Source: Aidingimonas lacisalsi
Lineage (GTDB): Bacteria > Pseudomonadota > Gammaproteobacteria > Pseudomonadales > Halomonadaceae
NCBI RefSeq assembly: GCF_008079445.1
Contig: NZ_VRYH01000002.1
Span: forward strand, 248,001 to 312,000
Direction: 5' to 3'
Length of the DNA: 64,000 nucleotides
The translations under genes and the position numbers were made by a program. This document shows, in pieces, positions 8,444-17,217 of the stretch (position 1 is its first letter; the number at the start of each line of letters is the position of its first letter). Under the pieces are notes generated by a model that saw only the letters and a list, made by a program, of their open reading frames with translations, was not told where the DNA came from and ran no database searches.

Positions 8444-9418
8444 ATGAGCACGCTCAAAACACTCGGTATCGCTGTCGCATCCGCATCCCTACTGACCGCC
8501 ATGGCTCCTCTGGCAGTTGCCCAGTCGGACTATCCCGATAAAGACATTCGTTGGGTCATCCCGTGGAATGCGGGAGGATCTAACGACATCATGGCGCGCA
8601 AGTTACAGCCCATACTGGAAGAGGAAGGATTTTCAACAGTCATCGAAAATGTTCCCGGAGGAACAGGGGCTGTCGGAATGGGGCAGGTCGCATCCGCCAA
8701 CCCGGATGGCTACACAATTGGCAATGGCACAAGTTCCACACTTGCCATTATGGCGCAAGGCAAGGTGCCTCTAGAAAATGATCAATTCACTCACATTATT
8801 CGTCTTTCCGTTGATCCCTTACTCCTGGTGGTTCCGGGAACCAGTGAGTACGACGACCTCGATAGCTTCATTGGCTACATGGAAGATAATCCGGGTGAGG
8901 TACGTATCGGCACACCGGGTACCAACAACCTCAACCACATCTTCGCCGCAATGACAGCTCGTTCTGCGGACACAGAGTATCGGCATGTTCCGCAATCAGG
9001 TGGCTCCCAGGTCATCAAGGACTTACTGGGTGAGCACATCGAAGCCGGGGTTCTAAAACCCAGTGAAACTATGGAGCAAATTGAAGCGGGAGACCTCGTT
9101 CCCCTTGGTGTCTTTGCTGACGAGCGAATCGATGCCCTTCCCGATGTCCCGACCTTTGAAGATGAGGGGTATGATGTCTTCCCTTATGGCCCGGTGGTCC
9201 AGATGGGCTACATTGAGGCCCCGGCTGATCTCGACCCTGAAGTTCGTGACAAACTGACAACCGCTTTTGAAAGTGCCCTCACCAGCGAGGAGTTCCAGAC
9301 TTTCGCCGCAGAGAATGGTTTTGAAGTGAGTCCTATTTCGGGAGAAGAGCTCGAACAAGAAGTCGCAGACGTAGCACAGGCCATCGAAGAAGTGTCCGAC
9401 AAAGTGTTTGATGACTAA
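8444..9418 (+). CDS. tctC: Tripartite tricarboxylate transporter substrate-binding protein, TctC/Bug family
   Basis: A 324-residue secreted binding protein. The signal peptide ends at about LAVAQ, followed by the Bug-family start YPDKDIRWVIPWNAGGSNDIMAR and the motif NVPGGTGAVGMGQVASANPDGYTIG. The ATG at 8444 follows GGAGAAAA; an in-frame ATG at 8402 would put extra residues before the signal peptide and lies inside the palindrome. It captures the substrate for TctBA. A GC-rich hairpin separates it from tctB, which often gives more binding protein than permease. Confidence 0.94.
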   Translation: MSTLKTLGIAVASASLLTAMAPLAVAQSDYPDKDIRWVIPWNAGGSNDIMARKLQPILEEEGFSTVIENVPGGTGAVGMGQVASANPDGYTIGNGTSSTLAIMAQGKVPLENDQFTHIIRLSVDPLLLVVPGTSEYDDLDSFIGYMEDNPGEVRIGTPGTNNLNHIFAAMTARSADTEYRHVPQSGGSQVIKDLLGEHIEAGVLKPSETMEQIEAGDLVPLGVFADERIDALPDVPTFEDEGYDVFPYGPVVQMGYIEAPADLDPEVRDKLTTAFESALTSEEFQTFAAENGFEVSPISGEELEQEVADVAQAIEEVSDKVFDD

Positions 9419-9434
9419 TTCCTCATAGCGAAAC

Positions 9435-9455
9435 GCCCGGCGGACATCGCCGGGC
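9435..9455 (+). terminator. Intercistronic hairpin between tctC and tctB
   Basis: GCCCGGCG (9435-9442) pairs with CGCCGGGC (9448-9455) over a 5-nt loop. There is no T-run, so it is more likely an attenuator or an mRNA-stabilising 3' structure for tctC than a full terminator. Confidence 0.6.
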
Positions 9456-9469
9456 TAAGGGGACTCTTC

Positions 9470-9967
9470 ATGTCTGTGCTACGTTTCTCTGCCAGTACAT
9501 TAGTGACAATCATTTTGCTGACTTTGTGCGCTATTTTGGCACCACCGGCTTTTGACCTTCCCACTTTCGATGAAAGTGGCAGTATTCGTTCCGGTGCTGT
9601 TCCTCAGTTCGTTGTTGCTTTTACCGCATTATTATCAGTCATTATTTATGCTTCTGACTTGCTCGATTTCTATAAGTCAAGAGCCTCGTCACTTTTATCG
9701 AGTGACAATGATGATGAGCCGACTCTTCGCCAAGCATCAAATGTCGGGGTGCCGATGTTAGTGATTCTGGCAGCGTATATATTTGCGTGGCATTACTTGA
9801 ACTTTGCAATAACAACGATCGTTTTTTTCTTTTCGACAAGTTTGTTGTTGATGGGAAAGGAAAAACTGACTCGAAAGACGGTCTCGATGTCGTTGATTAC
9901 CGCTATTCTTTTTTCTACGGGTGTATGGTCACTTTTCACCTACATACTCAAGGTCCCACTAAGGTAA
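9470..9967 (+). CDS. tctB: Tripartite tricarboxylate transporter small membrane subunit, TctB family
   Basis: A 165-residue protein with four predicted hydrophobic segments, placed between tctC and tctA as is normal for the family. TctB proteins are poorly conserved; the call rests on size, topology and position. It forms the membrane complex with TctA. SD-like AAGGGG lies upstream of the ATG. The sequence is distinctly more A+T-rich than tctC, mainly because of its membrane segments. Confidence 0.85.
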   Translation: MSVLRFSASTLVTIILLTLCAILAPPAFDLPTFDESGSIRSGAVPQFVVAFTALLSVIIYASDLLDFYKSRASSLLSSDNDDEPTLRQASNVGVPMLVILAAYIFAWHYLNFAITTIVFFFSTSLLLMGKEKLTRKTVSMSLITAILFSTGVWSLFTYILKVPLR

Positions 9968-9985
9968 TCAAAGGAGTCACTGTCC

Positions 9986-11494
9986 ATGGATATCATTAAC
10001 GGCCTTAGTGGTGGCTTTGCTTATCTTTTGTCACAGCCGCAGGCCCTGTTACTGATTGTTTTTGGAGTCATTGTTGGATTTACATTTGGTGCCACCCCTG
10101 GATTAACAGCCACCATGGGGGTAGCACTCTTTATTCCCTTGACGTTTCCATTACCTGGCGATGTGGCCATAAGCATGATGATTGGATTGTACGTGGGGTC
10201 CATGTCAGGGGGCTCTATTCCAGCCATCTTGCTCAACATTCCCGGTACACCATCGGCAATCATCACTTCGCTTGATGGACATCCCATGGCTAACAAGGGA
10301 CAAGCCGTGCGTGCCTACGGATGGGCTCTTCTCTCGTCAGTCACCGGCGCGTTGATTGCTTGGATGTCCCTGATCACTATCGCGCCACCATTAGCGAATC
10401 TCGCCCTGAAATTGGGTGCTGCCGAGTACGCAGCAGTTGCTCTGTTGGGACTGGTGATCATCGCATCAGTTATTCCCGGCACAGCTATCAAGGGATTGGT
10501 AAGCGTTATTATTGGCGTGGGGTTATCCGTCGTCGGTCTCGATCAGATCACTGGTGAAGCACGTTGGACGTTCGGCACGATGGAGCTCATGCGTGGTATT
10601 AACATCATGCCAGCGCTTATCGGTTTGCTTGTTATTCCCGAGTTGATGAACTCCCTATTTCAAGAAGATACACATACACGGGCGCCAAAAAGCCTCGCAG
10701 GGATGCTGCCTTCCTTTGCTGAATGGTGCACTCAAGCCGTTAATACGATTCGGTCCGGTTTTATCGGAGTCGCCTTGGGTATCATGCCAGCCCTTGGTGG
10801 TAGCGTCGGATCGCTCATAGCTTACGACCAGGCCAAACGATTCGATCGTGATAGACAGAATTATGGTAAAGGCGCACCGGGAGGCGTCGTAGCCTCTGAA
10901 GCGGCAAATAATGGTGTCACCGGCGGTGCCCTCATTCCACTGTTAACGCTAGGCATTCCAGGTGACACCGTTACCGCGATGTTGCTCGGTGGCCTGACAA
11001 TTCATGGTATGCAGCCGGGGCCTCGTCTCTTTGAGACTAGTGGTGACCTCGTGTGGAATATCCTGGCCTCAATGTTGATTGCGACGATAGCGATTCTCAT
11101 TGTAGGAATGACCTGTTTTCGATTTTTTGTACGCGTACTGGACGTGCCTCGCCACCTCTTGACTCCCGCACTCTTCATCCTTGCCGTTGTGGGAACTTAT
11201 GCGCTAGGCAACCAGTGGTTTGATGTGGTTGTCATGCTGGGACTCGGTGTATTCGGCTTTCTTGCTACGCTCGCCCGCCTATCAGTTTACCCGATGGTTA
11301 TCGGTGTCATTCTTGGTCCGCTTCTGGAGACGGAAGCACGTCGCGCCCTGGTATCAAGTGGTGGCGACTGGACCACATTCATTACGCGTCCCGTATCAGG
11401 ATTGATTCTTGCCATCACCCTTATCGCACTTTTTCTCCCCTCCGCGATTGCGATGTGGAAAAAACGCAAAGCGGCGCCCGATAGCTCCTTATAA
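9986..11494 (+). CDS. tctA: Tripartite tricarboxylate transporter large permease, TctA family
   Basis: A 502-residue, multi-spanning protein with the TctA signatures GATPGLTATMGVALFIPLTF near the N-terminus, GMSGGSIPAILLNIPGTPSA-like sequence around residue 70, and the second repeat ASEAANNGVTGGALIPLLTLGIPGD with GGLTIHGMQPGP. It is the transport channel. It starts 18 bp after tctB and is followed by an enolase-superfamily enzyme 18 bp later, so transport and catabolism are in one operon. Confidence 0.96.
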   Translation: MDIINGLSGGFAYLLSQPQALLLIVFGVIVGFTFGATPGLTATMGVALFIPLTFPLPGDVAISMMIGLYVGSMSGGSIPAILLNIPGTPSAIITSLDGHPMANKGQAVRAYGWALLSSVTGALIAWMSLITIAPPLANLALKLGAAEYAAVALLGLVIIASVIPGTAIKGLVSVIIGVGLSVVGLDQITGEARWTFGTMELMRGINIMPALIGLLVIPELMNSLFQEDTHTRAPKSLAGMLPSFAEWCTQAVNTIRSGFIGVALGIMPALGGSVGSLIAYDQAKRFDRDRQNYGKGAPGGVVASEAANNGVTGGALIPLLTLGIPGDTVTAMLLGGLTIHGMQPGPRLFETSGDLVWNILASMLIATIAILIVGMTCFRFFVRVLDVPRHLLTPALFILAVVGTYALGNQWFDVVVMLGLGVFGFLATLARLSVYPMVIGVILGPLLETEARRALVSSGGDWTTFITRPVSGLILAITLIALFLPSAIAMWKKRKAAPDSSL

Positions 11495-11512
11495 CTAAAC
11501 GGAGATTGTTAA

Positions 11513-12652
11513 ATGCAAATTAAAAAAGTCACTTGTCATGTACTCAGTTCCTCAGTCGAACACCCTTTCACATCATCCCGTGGATGGCTATACAAGCGTC
11601 GGGGTACCTGTTTGGTAGAAATCGAAACCAGTGACGGTATTGTGGGATGGGGGGAGTGTTACGGCCCGTCAGCGGTAGCCAAAGCTTTCATCGACACCCA
11701 GCTTGCTTCGCATATCATCGGGCGTGATCCTTTCGATGTCGAGGTGATTTGGGAGTTCCTGTACAACCGTATCAAGGACTATGGGCAGACGGGGATGGCT
11801 ATTGCTGCGATCAGTGGCATAGATATCGCTCTCTGGGATATCGTCGGAAAAGCCTCTGGAAAGCCCGTTCACAAGCTGCTTGGAGGAGCGTTTCGTACCG
11901 AGATTAATGCATATGCCACTGGGCTGTATTTTACCGACACTGACCGACTAGTCGATGAAGCCGTTGAAGAAGCACAAGGTTATGTGAGGGACGGGTTCAA
12001 GGCGATCAAGATGAAGATTGGGCTCGGATCGATTGAACGTGACTACGAACGAGTAGCAGCCGTTCGGGAAGCGGTTGGTCCGAACATCCAACTGATGGTC
12101 GATGCTAACCATTGTTTCTCCGTGCCAATCGCTATCCGGCTAGGCCGACAACTAGAGAAACTCAATATAGAGTGGTTCGAGGAGCCGATTTCCCCCGAAG
12201 ATATCGACGGCTATATAGCCGTCACGCGTGCCTTGGATATGGCAGTGGCCGGTGGTGAGAATGGCTTCACGCGTTGGGGATTTCGCGACACGATCGCTCG
12301 TAAGGCGATGGATATCGTGCAGCCTGATGTCTGCGCTGCCGGCGGCCTAACCGAATCGAAGAAAATTGCGACCTTGGCATCAGCTCATGGCGTGGAATGC
12401 GTCCCTCATGCCTGGGGCTCAGCTGTTGGGCTAGCGGCCACCATCCAGTTCTTGGCTGCATTACCGGATCAGCCACCCAGTCTCTTTCCGTTTCAGCCCA
12501 TGCTTGAATTCGAGCAGTGCGAAAACCCCTTCCGTGACCATCTCGCTCGGGAGCCGATTCATCAAGTGAATGGTACAGTCACGGTGCCAGACAAGCCAGG
12601 ACTGGGGATCGAGATTGATCGAACTGTGATTGATCAATACCGCGATGCCTGA
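11513..12652 (+). CDS. Enolase-superfamily enzyme, galactarolactone cycloisomerase/sugar-acid dehydratase type
   Basis: A 379-residue mandelate-racemase-like protein. The N-terminal capping domain is followed by the barrel with catalytic Lys166-x-Lys168, metal ligands Asp197 (DANH), Glu223 (FEEP) and Glu249 (GGEN), and a base His299 (VPHAWG). From memory the order of segments, including NPFRDHLAREP and PDKPGLGIEI near the end, resembles D-galactarolactone cycloisomerase (Gci), but I could not align it. It would act on a lactone or aldarate imported by TctABC. Confidence 0.82.
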   Translation: MQIKKVTCHVLSSSVEHPFTSSRGWLYKRRGTCLVEIETSDGIVGWGECYGPSAVAKAFIDTQLASHIIGRDPFDVEVIWEFLYNRIKDYGQTGMAIAAISGIDIALWDIVGKASGKPVHKLLGGAFRTEINAYATGLYFTDTDRLVDEAVEEAQGYVRDGFKAIKMKIGLGSIERDYERVAAVREAVGPNIQLMVDANHCFSVPIAIRLGRQLEKLNIEWFEEPISPEDIDGYIAVTRALDMAVAGGENGFTRWGFRDTIARKAMDIVQPDVCAAGGLTESKKIATLASAHGVECVPHAWGSAVGLAATIQFLAALPDQPPSLFPFQPMLEFEQCENPFRDHLAREPIHQVNGTVTVPDKPGLGIEIDRTVIDQYRDA

Positions 12653-12667
12653 TTTGGGAGAGACCTG

Positions 12668-13573
12668 ATGCGTTTTATCACCTTTCTACACGAGGGGGCT
12701 GTCAGGGCAGGCATTCTAAAGGGTGATGCTTCCTCTCTGAACCAGGCGGTGATTGATCTCGGTCACCCCTCTAGCCAAAAACACTTGGGGGGATTGGTCC
12801 CCCAAGTCGATGCTTTCGTCGTTCATGGGTTAGATGACATCACTCAACGCCTTGCGGATGTGTCATGGACTGACGAGGCTTATCTGACACTAGGTGATGT
12901 TGACCTCCAAGCGCCACTACTTCGCCCATTACGTATTCTGGGAGTCGCTCATAATTACCAAGATGCGATTGCAGAACGGAATATGACTCCTCCCGCAGCC
13001 CCCGTGATATTCGAGAAAGATCCCGCTACGGTGATTGGTCCAACTCAAGCTATCGTCCTCCCTCAAGGGATAGGTGATGTGACGTATGAAGCTGAATTGG
13101 CTGCAGTCATTGGCAGCTCCGCTCATAAAGTATCCGTGTCCGAGGCACTGGCTCATGTTGCTGGCTATGCAGTATTCAATGACATCAGTGCTAGCGAGAT
13201 GATCCGCCGGGACGGTTATCTAGAACGAGGCAAAAATCAACCGACCTTTGGTCCTTTCGGGCCTTATCTCGCCACGGCGGATGAAATCGATGATCCCCAG
13301 GCATTGCATGTGCAGTTGATGGGTAATGACAATGTCTTACAGGATTCCACAACAGGGCAGATGTTGTTCAATGTTGCGGAGTTGATTTCCCGCCTTTCCG
13401 CGGAAACCACACTCTCGCCCGGGACCGTCATCGCCACAGGTACACCGGCTGGCGTGGCCGCCATGCATACTCCTCCCGCGTGGTTACGAGCGAATATGAC
13501 GCTCCGAGCGAGCGTAGGCGGACTGGGCACCTTGATCAACCCTGTCGTGGAGGAACCTCTCTACCATGGCTAA
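12668..13573 (+). CDS. Fumarylacetoacetate hydrolase (FAH) family protein
   Basis: A 301-residue FAH-fold protein. The metal site is visible as the YEAELA segment (ExE) with the Asp of FNDISA, and the C-terminal TPAGV loop is typical. Family members cleave or decarboxylate, hydrate or dehydrate 2-keto acids. Beside two enolase-type enzymes and a hydroxyacid dehydrogenase, dehydration of a 2-keto-3-deoxy sugar acid to a semialdehyde, or hydrolysis of a diketo acid, is plausible but unproven. It starts 15 bp after the first enolase and its end overlaps the next gene by 8 bp. Confidence 0.85.
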   Translation: MRFITFLHEGAVRAGILKGDASSLNQAVIDLGHPSSQKHLGGLVPQVDAFVVHGLDDITQRLADVSWTDEAYLTLGDVDLQAPLLRPLRILGVAHNYQDAIAERNMTPPAAPVIFEKDPATVIGPTQAIVLPQGIGDVTYEAELAAVIGSSAHKVSVSEALAHVAGYAVFNDISASEMIRRDGYLERGKNQPTFGPFGPYLATADEIDDPQALHVQLMGNDNVLQDSTTGQMLFNVAELISRLSAETTLSPGTVIATGTPAGVAAMHTPPAWLRANMTLRASVGGLGTLINPVVEEPLYHG

Positions 13574-14525
13574 CCAACCGGTTGTTCTACTGACTAACCC
13601 GATCCATGCGGAGGCTCAGGCACTGCTTGAATCCCATGCGTCGCTGATCACGGCACCTGACACACACCCCGATACACTGCGCAAACTGGCAGAGAATGCC
13701 GATGGGATCGTGGTTAGGGCTCAACTACCTGATGACATTGTGGACCATGCGCCTCGGTTAAAGGGGATCGTCCGTCATGGGGTGGGATTGGACTTTATTC
13801 CCGTCGATGCTGCTACAAGGCGTGGTATCCCCGTCGCGAATTTGCCTGGTGTCAATGCGCAAGCGGTGACCGAATTCTGTTTTACGACCATGTTGCAACT
13901 ACGTCGCCCGTTGGCCTTGGTCAATGACACATTTAAGCAAGAGGGGTGGGATACTGCGCGAGCGATCGCCACGGAAACAACAGAAATCGCTGGTACCGCC
14001 CTTGGTATCGTCGGCGTGGGCACCATTGGCCGACGCATCGCCGAGACCGCAAGACGTGGCTTTGGCATGACGGTAATGGGAGCGTCGCGTCACAAAGGAA
14101 GGATGCCGGAGGGTATCGACGAGGTCGATCTCGATGAGCTCTTTTCGCGTAGTGACGTGATCATCCTCTCGTGTGCCCTCACTGATGAGACGCACGGTTT
14201 GGTCAACGCGTACCGGTTAGCATTGATGAAGCCGGATGCGGTTCTGATCAATGTCTCTCGGGGACCGATCATAGAGACTGATGCACTTATCGCTGCGTTA
14301 CGGGCTGAGGCGATAGGTGCTGCGGCAATCGACGTGTTCGATATTCAGCCTCTTCCGAACGATAGTGAACTGCTGAACTGCCCGAGACTGCAGATCACCC
14401 CTCACGTGGCCGGCATTACATCCACATCCATGCACGGCATGAGTATGGGGGCTGCGCGGGAGATGATCCGTATTTTGCAAGGCAAAGACCCACAACATCT
14501 CGTCAACCCGTCCTATCTGATATAG
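13566..14525 (+). CDS. NAD(P)-dependent D-2-hydroxyacid dehydrogenase
   Basis: A 319-residue phosphoglycerate-dehydrogenase-like enzyme. The dinucleotide site is GIVGVGTIGRRIAE; the catalytic triad is represented by NVSRGPII (Arg region), a downstream Glu, and TPHVAGIT (His). It lacks the regulatory ACT domain of SerA, so it is a catabolic or keto-acid reductase type. It overlaps the FAH-family gene by 8 bp, meaning translational coupling, and probably interconverts a keto acid and a hydroxyacid in this pathway. Confidence 0.88.
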   Translation: MANQPVVLLTNPIHAEAQALLESHASLITAPDTHPDTLRKLAENADGIVVRAQLPDDIVDHAPRLKGIVRHGVGLDFIPVDAATRRGIPVANLPGVNAQAVTEFCFTTMLQLRRPLALVNDTFKQEGWDTARAIATETTEIAGTALGIVGVGTIGRRIAETARRGFGMTVMGASRHKGRMPEGIDEVDLDELFSRSDVIILSCALTDETHGLVNAYRLALMKPDAVLINVSRGPIIETDALIAALRAEAIGAAAIDVFDIQPLPNDSELLNCPRLQITPHVAGITSTSMHGMSMGAAREMIRILQGKDPQHLVNPSYLI

Positions 14526-14553
14526 ACATTAATAACAAGCGAACGAGGATTCC

Positions 14554-15693
14554 ATGCAGATTACCCGTATCCAAGCTGTGCCTATTTCCTATCGAGTACC
14601 AGAAGGCCAGAATGTCACTCTCGGTATCGGCCGAGCGGTAAAACGCGATGCGGTGTTGGTCAAGGTCGAGACCGATGAAGGTATCGTGGGGTGGGGAGAG
14701 GCCCATCATGGGCGTTGCCCCGGTGCGATCGCCAAATTGATCGACACTACGTTCAATGACTTACTCATCGGCATGGATACGTTAGATGTCGTCTCGGTCT
14801 GGGGACGTGTCTATCGCATGCAACTCGCCAGCCATGGCATGGGGGCCGCCGCTGCGCTTGCTTTGAGCGGTATCGACATCGCGCTGTGGGATATCCGTGG
14901 TAAATCATGCGGATGGCCAATTCATCGCTTGCTGGGAGGAAGCCAACAAGCGATCCCTGCCTATGCAGGTGGTATTTCGCTTGGCTGGCAAGCCCCCGCC
15001 ACACTCGCCGTAGAAGCCCAAGGCTATGTCAGCGAAGGATATCGGGCCTTGAAACTACGTGTTGGCGATACTCCCAAGCGTGATATTGCTCGGGCACAAG
15101 CCGTTCGTGACGCGGTAGGTGACAGCATCGACATCCTGGTGGATGCCAACACGGGATATACTCCCGACGATGTGCGACATGTGATGCCTGCCTACGATGA
15201 ATTGTCGATCGGTTGGTTGGAAGAGCCTTTCCCACCGCATGATTATCGGTCTTATATCAGTGCTAGCGAACTTGGGGGCGTGCCGCTGGCAGCCGGTGAA
15301 AACCATTACACACGTTTCGAATTTACACGTTTGCTCGAAGACGGTGCGGTGCAATTTGCGCAGCCGGATCTTTCTAAAACGGGAGGTATTACCGAAACCC
15401 AACGTATTGCAGCACTCACATCCGCTTGGAAAATTCCGCTGAACCCACATACCTCCGCCACCGGGATCAACATGGTGGCTACGCTTCATCTCCTGTCGGC
15501 AATTGACAATCCGGGATACTTTGAAGCCGATGTTGCACAACACAATCCCTTTCGTGATGAAGTCTGTGGAAAACCCTACGAACTTGACGCCTATGGTTGT
15601 GTGCAACCGCCATCTGGGCCGGGACTGGGAATTGAAATCGATGAAGCCTTTCTCACCAACCACCCACTGATTGAGGGGCCTTGTTACGTATGA
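14554..15693 (+). CDS. Second enolase-superfamily (mandelate racemase-like) enzyme
   Basis: A 379-residue enzyme whose catalytic positions coincide with those of the first enolase of the operon: Lys167-x-Arg169 (KLR instead of KMK), Asp197, Glu223, Glu249 and His299 (NPHTS). The second basic residue of the KxK motif being Arg occurs in some dehydratase groups and may point to a different substrate or stereochemistry. It is the last gene of the operon. Two paralogous enzymes of one fold in a single operon suggest two diastereomeric sugar acids or successive steps. Confidence 0.82.
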   Translation: MQITRIQAVPISYRVPEGQNVTLGIGRAVKRDAVLVKVETDEGIVGWGEAHHGRCPGAIAKLIDTTFNDLLIGMDTLDVVSVWGRVYRMQLASHGMGAAAALALSGIDIALWDIRGKSCGWPIHRLLGGSQQAIPAYAGGISLGWQAPATLAVEAQGYVSEGYRALKLRVGDTPKRDIARAQAVRDAVGDSIDILVDANTGYTPDDVRHVMPAYDELSIGWLEEPFPPHDYRSYISASELGGVPLAAGENHYTRFEFTRLLEDGAVQFAQPDLSKTGGITETQRIAALTSAWKIPLNPHTSATGINMVATLHLLSAIDNPGYFEADVAQHNPFRDEVCGKPYELDAYGCVQPPSGPGLGIEIDEAFLTNHPLIEGPCYV

Positions 15694-15992
15694 TGCGAAC
15701 CATTTCCAATCATGATTCACGAGCAGTGCACGATAGGTAGGCTCGGGTTTCTCGACGGGAAGGATACGCGCCTTTGTTAGGTGGAGGGGCATTCCCATCA
15801 TAGCTCGGAAGTGTCCGCTAGACCCGGGGCATTCCACGAAGTAGGAAGACCGTTGCCTCGTTATGGGGCTGGATATATGGGCATCAGATGACTTTGTGTC
15901 ATTAACACATGGGGCCGATCTGATGTGCGTGCTTAAGGGTGAGGCATCCATGCGGCGGGGGTTGAGCACTCCGCGCCGCATGGATGAATGGA
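15694..15992. other. Gap with an IS3-like end relic and a terminator
   Basis: No gene is supported. At 15812-15835 the sequence TGTCCGCTAGACCCGGGGCA plus ATTCCA resembles, on the minus strand, an IS3-family terminal inverted repeat; no transposase follows in either direction. The rest of the gap up to the terminator shows no recognisable coding sequence. Confidence 0.35.
15945..15986. terminator. Strong hairpin at the end of the amidohydrolase operon
   Basis: Thirteen base pairs (CATCCATGCGGCG at 15945-15957 with CGCCGCATGGATG at 15974-15986) over a 16-nt loop. It lies 7 bp after the stop of the minus-strand amidohydrolase gene and may also stop transcription from the converging plus-strand operon. 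There is no long T-run. Confidence 0.6.
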
Positions 15993-17207
15993 TTACCATG
16001 CCACCTGACGTCCTTCCTTGAAGACGGCTTTGAGGGTTTTTTCCGGGTATTCGAGCACACCCAGGTTTTCGTCGGGATTGCCTTCCCAGAGCGCGAGATC
16101 TGCCAATGCGCCAGGGCGTACTATGCCGATGTCTCCCTCTCGATCAAGCAGGCGGGCATTGACTGACGTGGCCTGCTTGAGCACCTCGACGGGGGAGAAC
16201 GTTTCCCCGCGCAACATGAACTCCCGCATCTGGTAGCGTTGCATGTCTCCGAGCAGGTCACTACCCAGACCGACCTGGACACCGCTATCGTGGAGCAGGT
16301 CCAATGCATCCAGTCCTTGTTGGCGGACATCTTCCACCTTCGCGCAGCTCACAGCCGGAAAACCCATCTCCTTACCATGCTTGGCTAGCGCTTCATACGT
16401 GCTGACCGTCGGCACAATGAATGCTTCATGTTGCTTGGCTAATTCACAGGCTGCTCGGTCAATGAGGTTGGCGTGCTCGATCGAGCGTACACCGTACTCC
16501 AGACAGCGAGAAATGGCTTCAGGAATGTAGGCATGGGCAAGACAATACTTACCCCACGCCTGGGCTTCCCAGACGATCGCCCGGATTTCGTCCTCGGTGT
16601 ATTGCAATACATCGATCGGATCAGAAGGGGAGGCGACACCGCCGCCAGCCATGATCTTGATGTGGTTGGCGCCCCGACGCAGTTCGTCACGGGCGGCGTG
16701 CTGCACATTTTCCACGCCGTCGGCGATGCGAGATATACTGGTCGACGCACCACAACCGCAGAGACACCCGCCCTCGAAAGGTGTCCAGTCGCCGTGCCCG
16801 CCAGTCTGGCTCAAGGCCTTGCCACAGTAGAAGAGACGGGGACCGTCAATCAGGCCTTCTTCAACGGCTTGGGACAGACCATAGTCGGCCCCCGCAGCAT
16901 CCCTGACGCTGGTAAATCCCCGCCGTAACATGGCGCGTAGTGAATGATGGGCGAACTGCGCGACATAGGAGGGCGCCATCAAGTCGACCTGCCTGAGGCT
17001 TGCCGATGCCGCAAGTACATGGACATGGGCATCGATCAGTCCGGGAGTCAGCGTGGCACCTGCTGCGTCGATCACGTCGGCGTGTGTTGCGGTCTCGACA
17101 CCGTCGACGATGTCGGTGATCCGGCCGTCCTTGATTAACACGCTCTGATTGTCCCTGACGGTGTCGCTGAGGCCATCGAAAAGGCGGCAACGATTGATGA
17201 TCAACAT
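15993..17207 (-). CDS. Metal-dependent amidohydrolase, imidazolonepropionase/prolidase-like
   Basis: A 404-residue amidohydrolase. The barrel metal site begins with PGLIDAHVHVLA (HxH), continues with a carboxylated-Lys candidate in HIKIMAGGGV, His in LAHAY and SIEHANLID, and Asp in LGSDLLGD; the C-terminal LADLALWEGNP returns to the small beta domain. This pattern is that of the Xaa-Pro dipeptidase-like and imidazolonepropionase-like group, acting on peptide or N-acyl amide bonds. It lies 10 bp after the symporter gene, which probably imports the substrate. Confidence 0.87.
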   Translation of the reverse strand: MLIINRCRLFDGLSDTVRDNQSVLIKDGRITDIVDGVETATHADVIDAAGATLTPGLIDAHVHVLAASASLRQVDLMAPSYVAQFAHHSLRAMLRRGFTSVRDAAGADYGLSQAVEEGLIDGPRLFYCGKALSQTGGHGDWTPFEGGCLCGCGASTSISRIADGVENVQHAARDELRRGANHIKIMAGGGVASPSDPIDVLQYTEDEIRAIVWEAQAWGKYCLAHAYIPEAISRCLEYGVRSIEHANLIDRAACELAKQHEAFIVPTVSTYEALAKHGKEMGFPAVSCAKVEDVRQQGLDALDLLHDSGVQVGLGSDLLGDMQRYQMREFMLRGETFSPVEVLKQATSVNARLLDREGDIGIVRPGALADLALWEGNPDENLGVLEYPEKTLKAVFKEGRQVAW

Positions 17208-17217
17208 ACGGTAGTCC

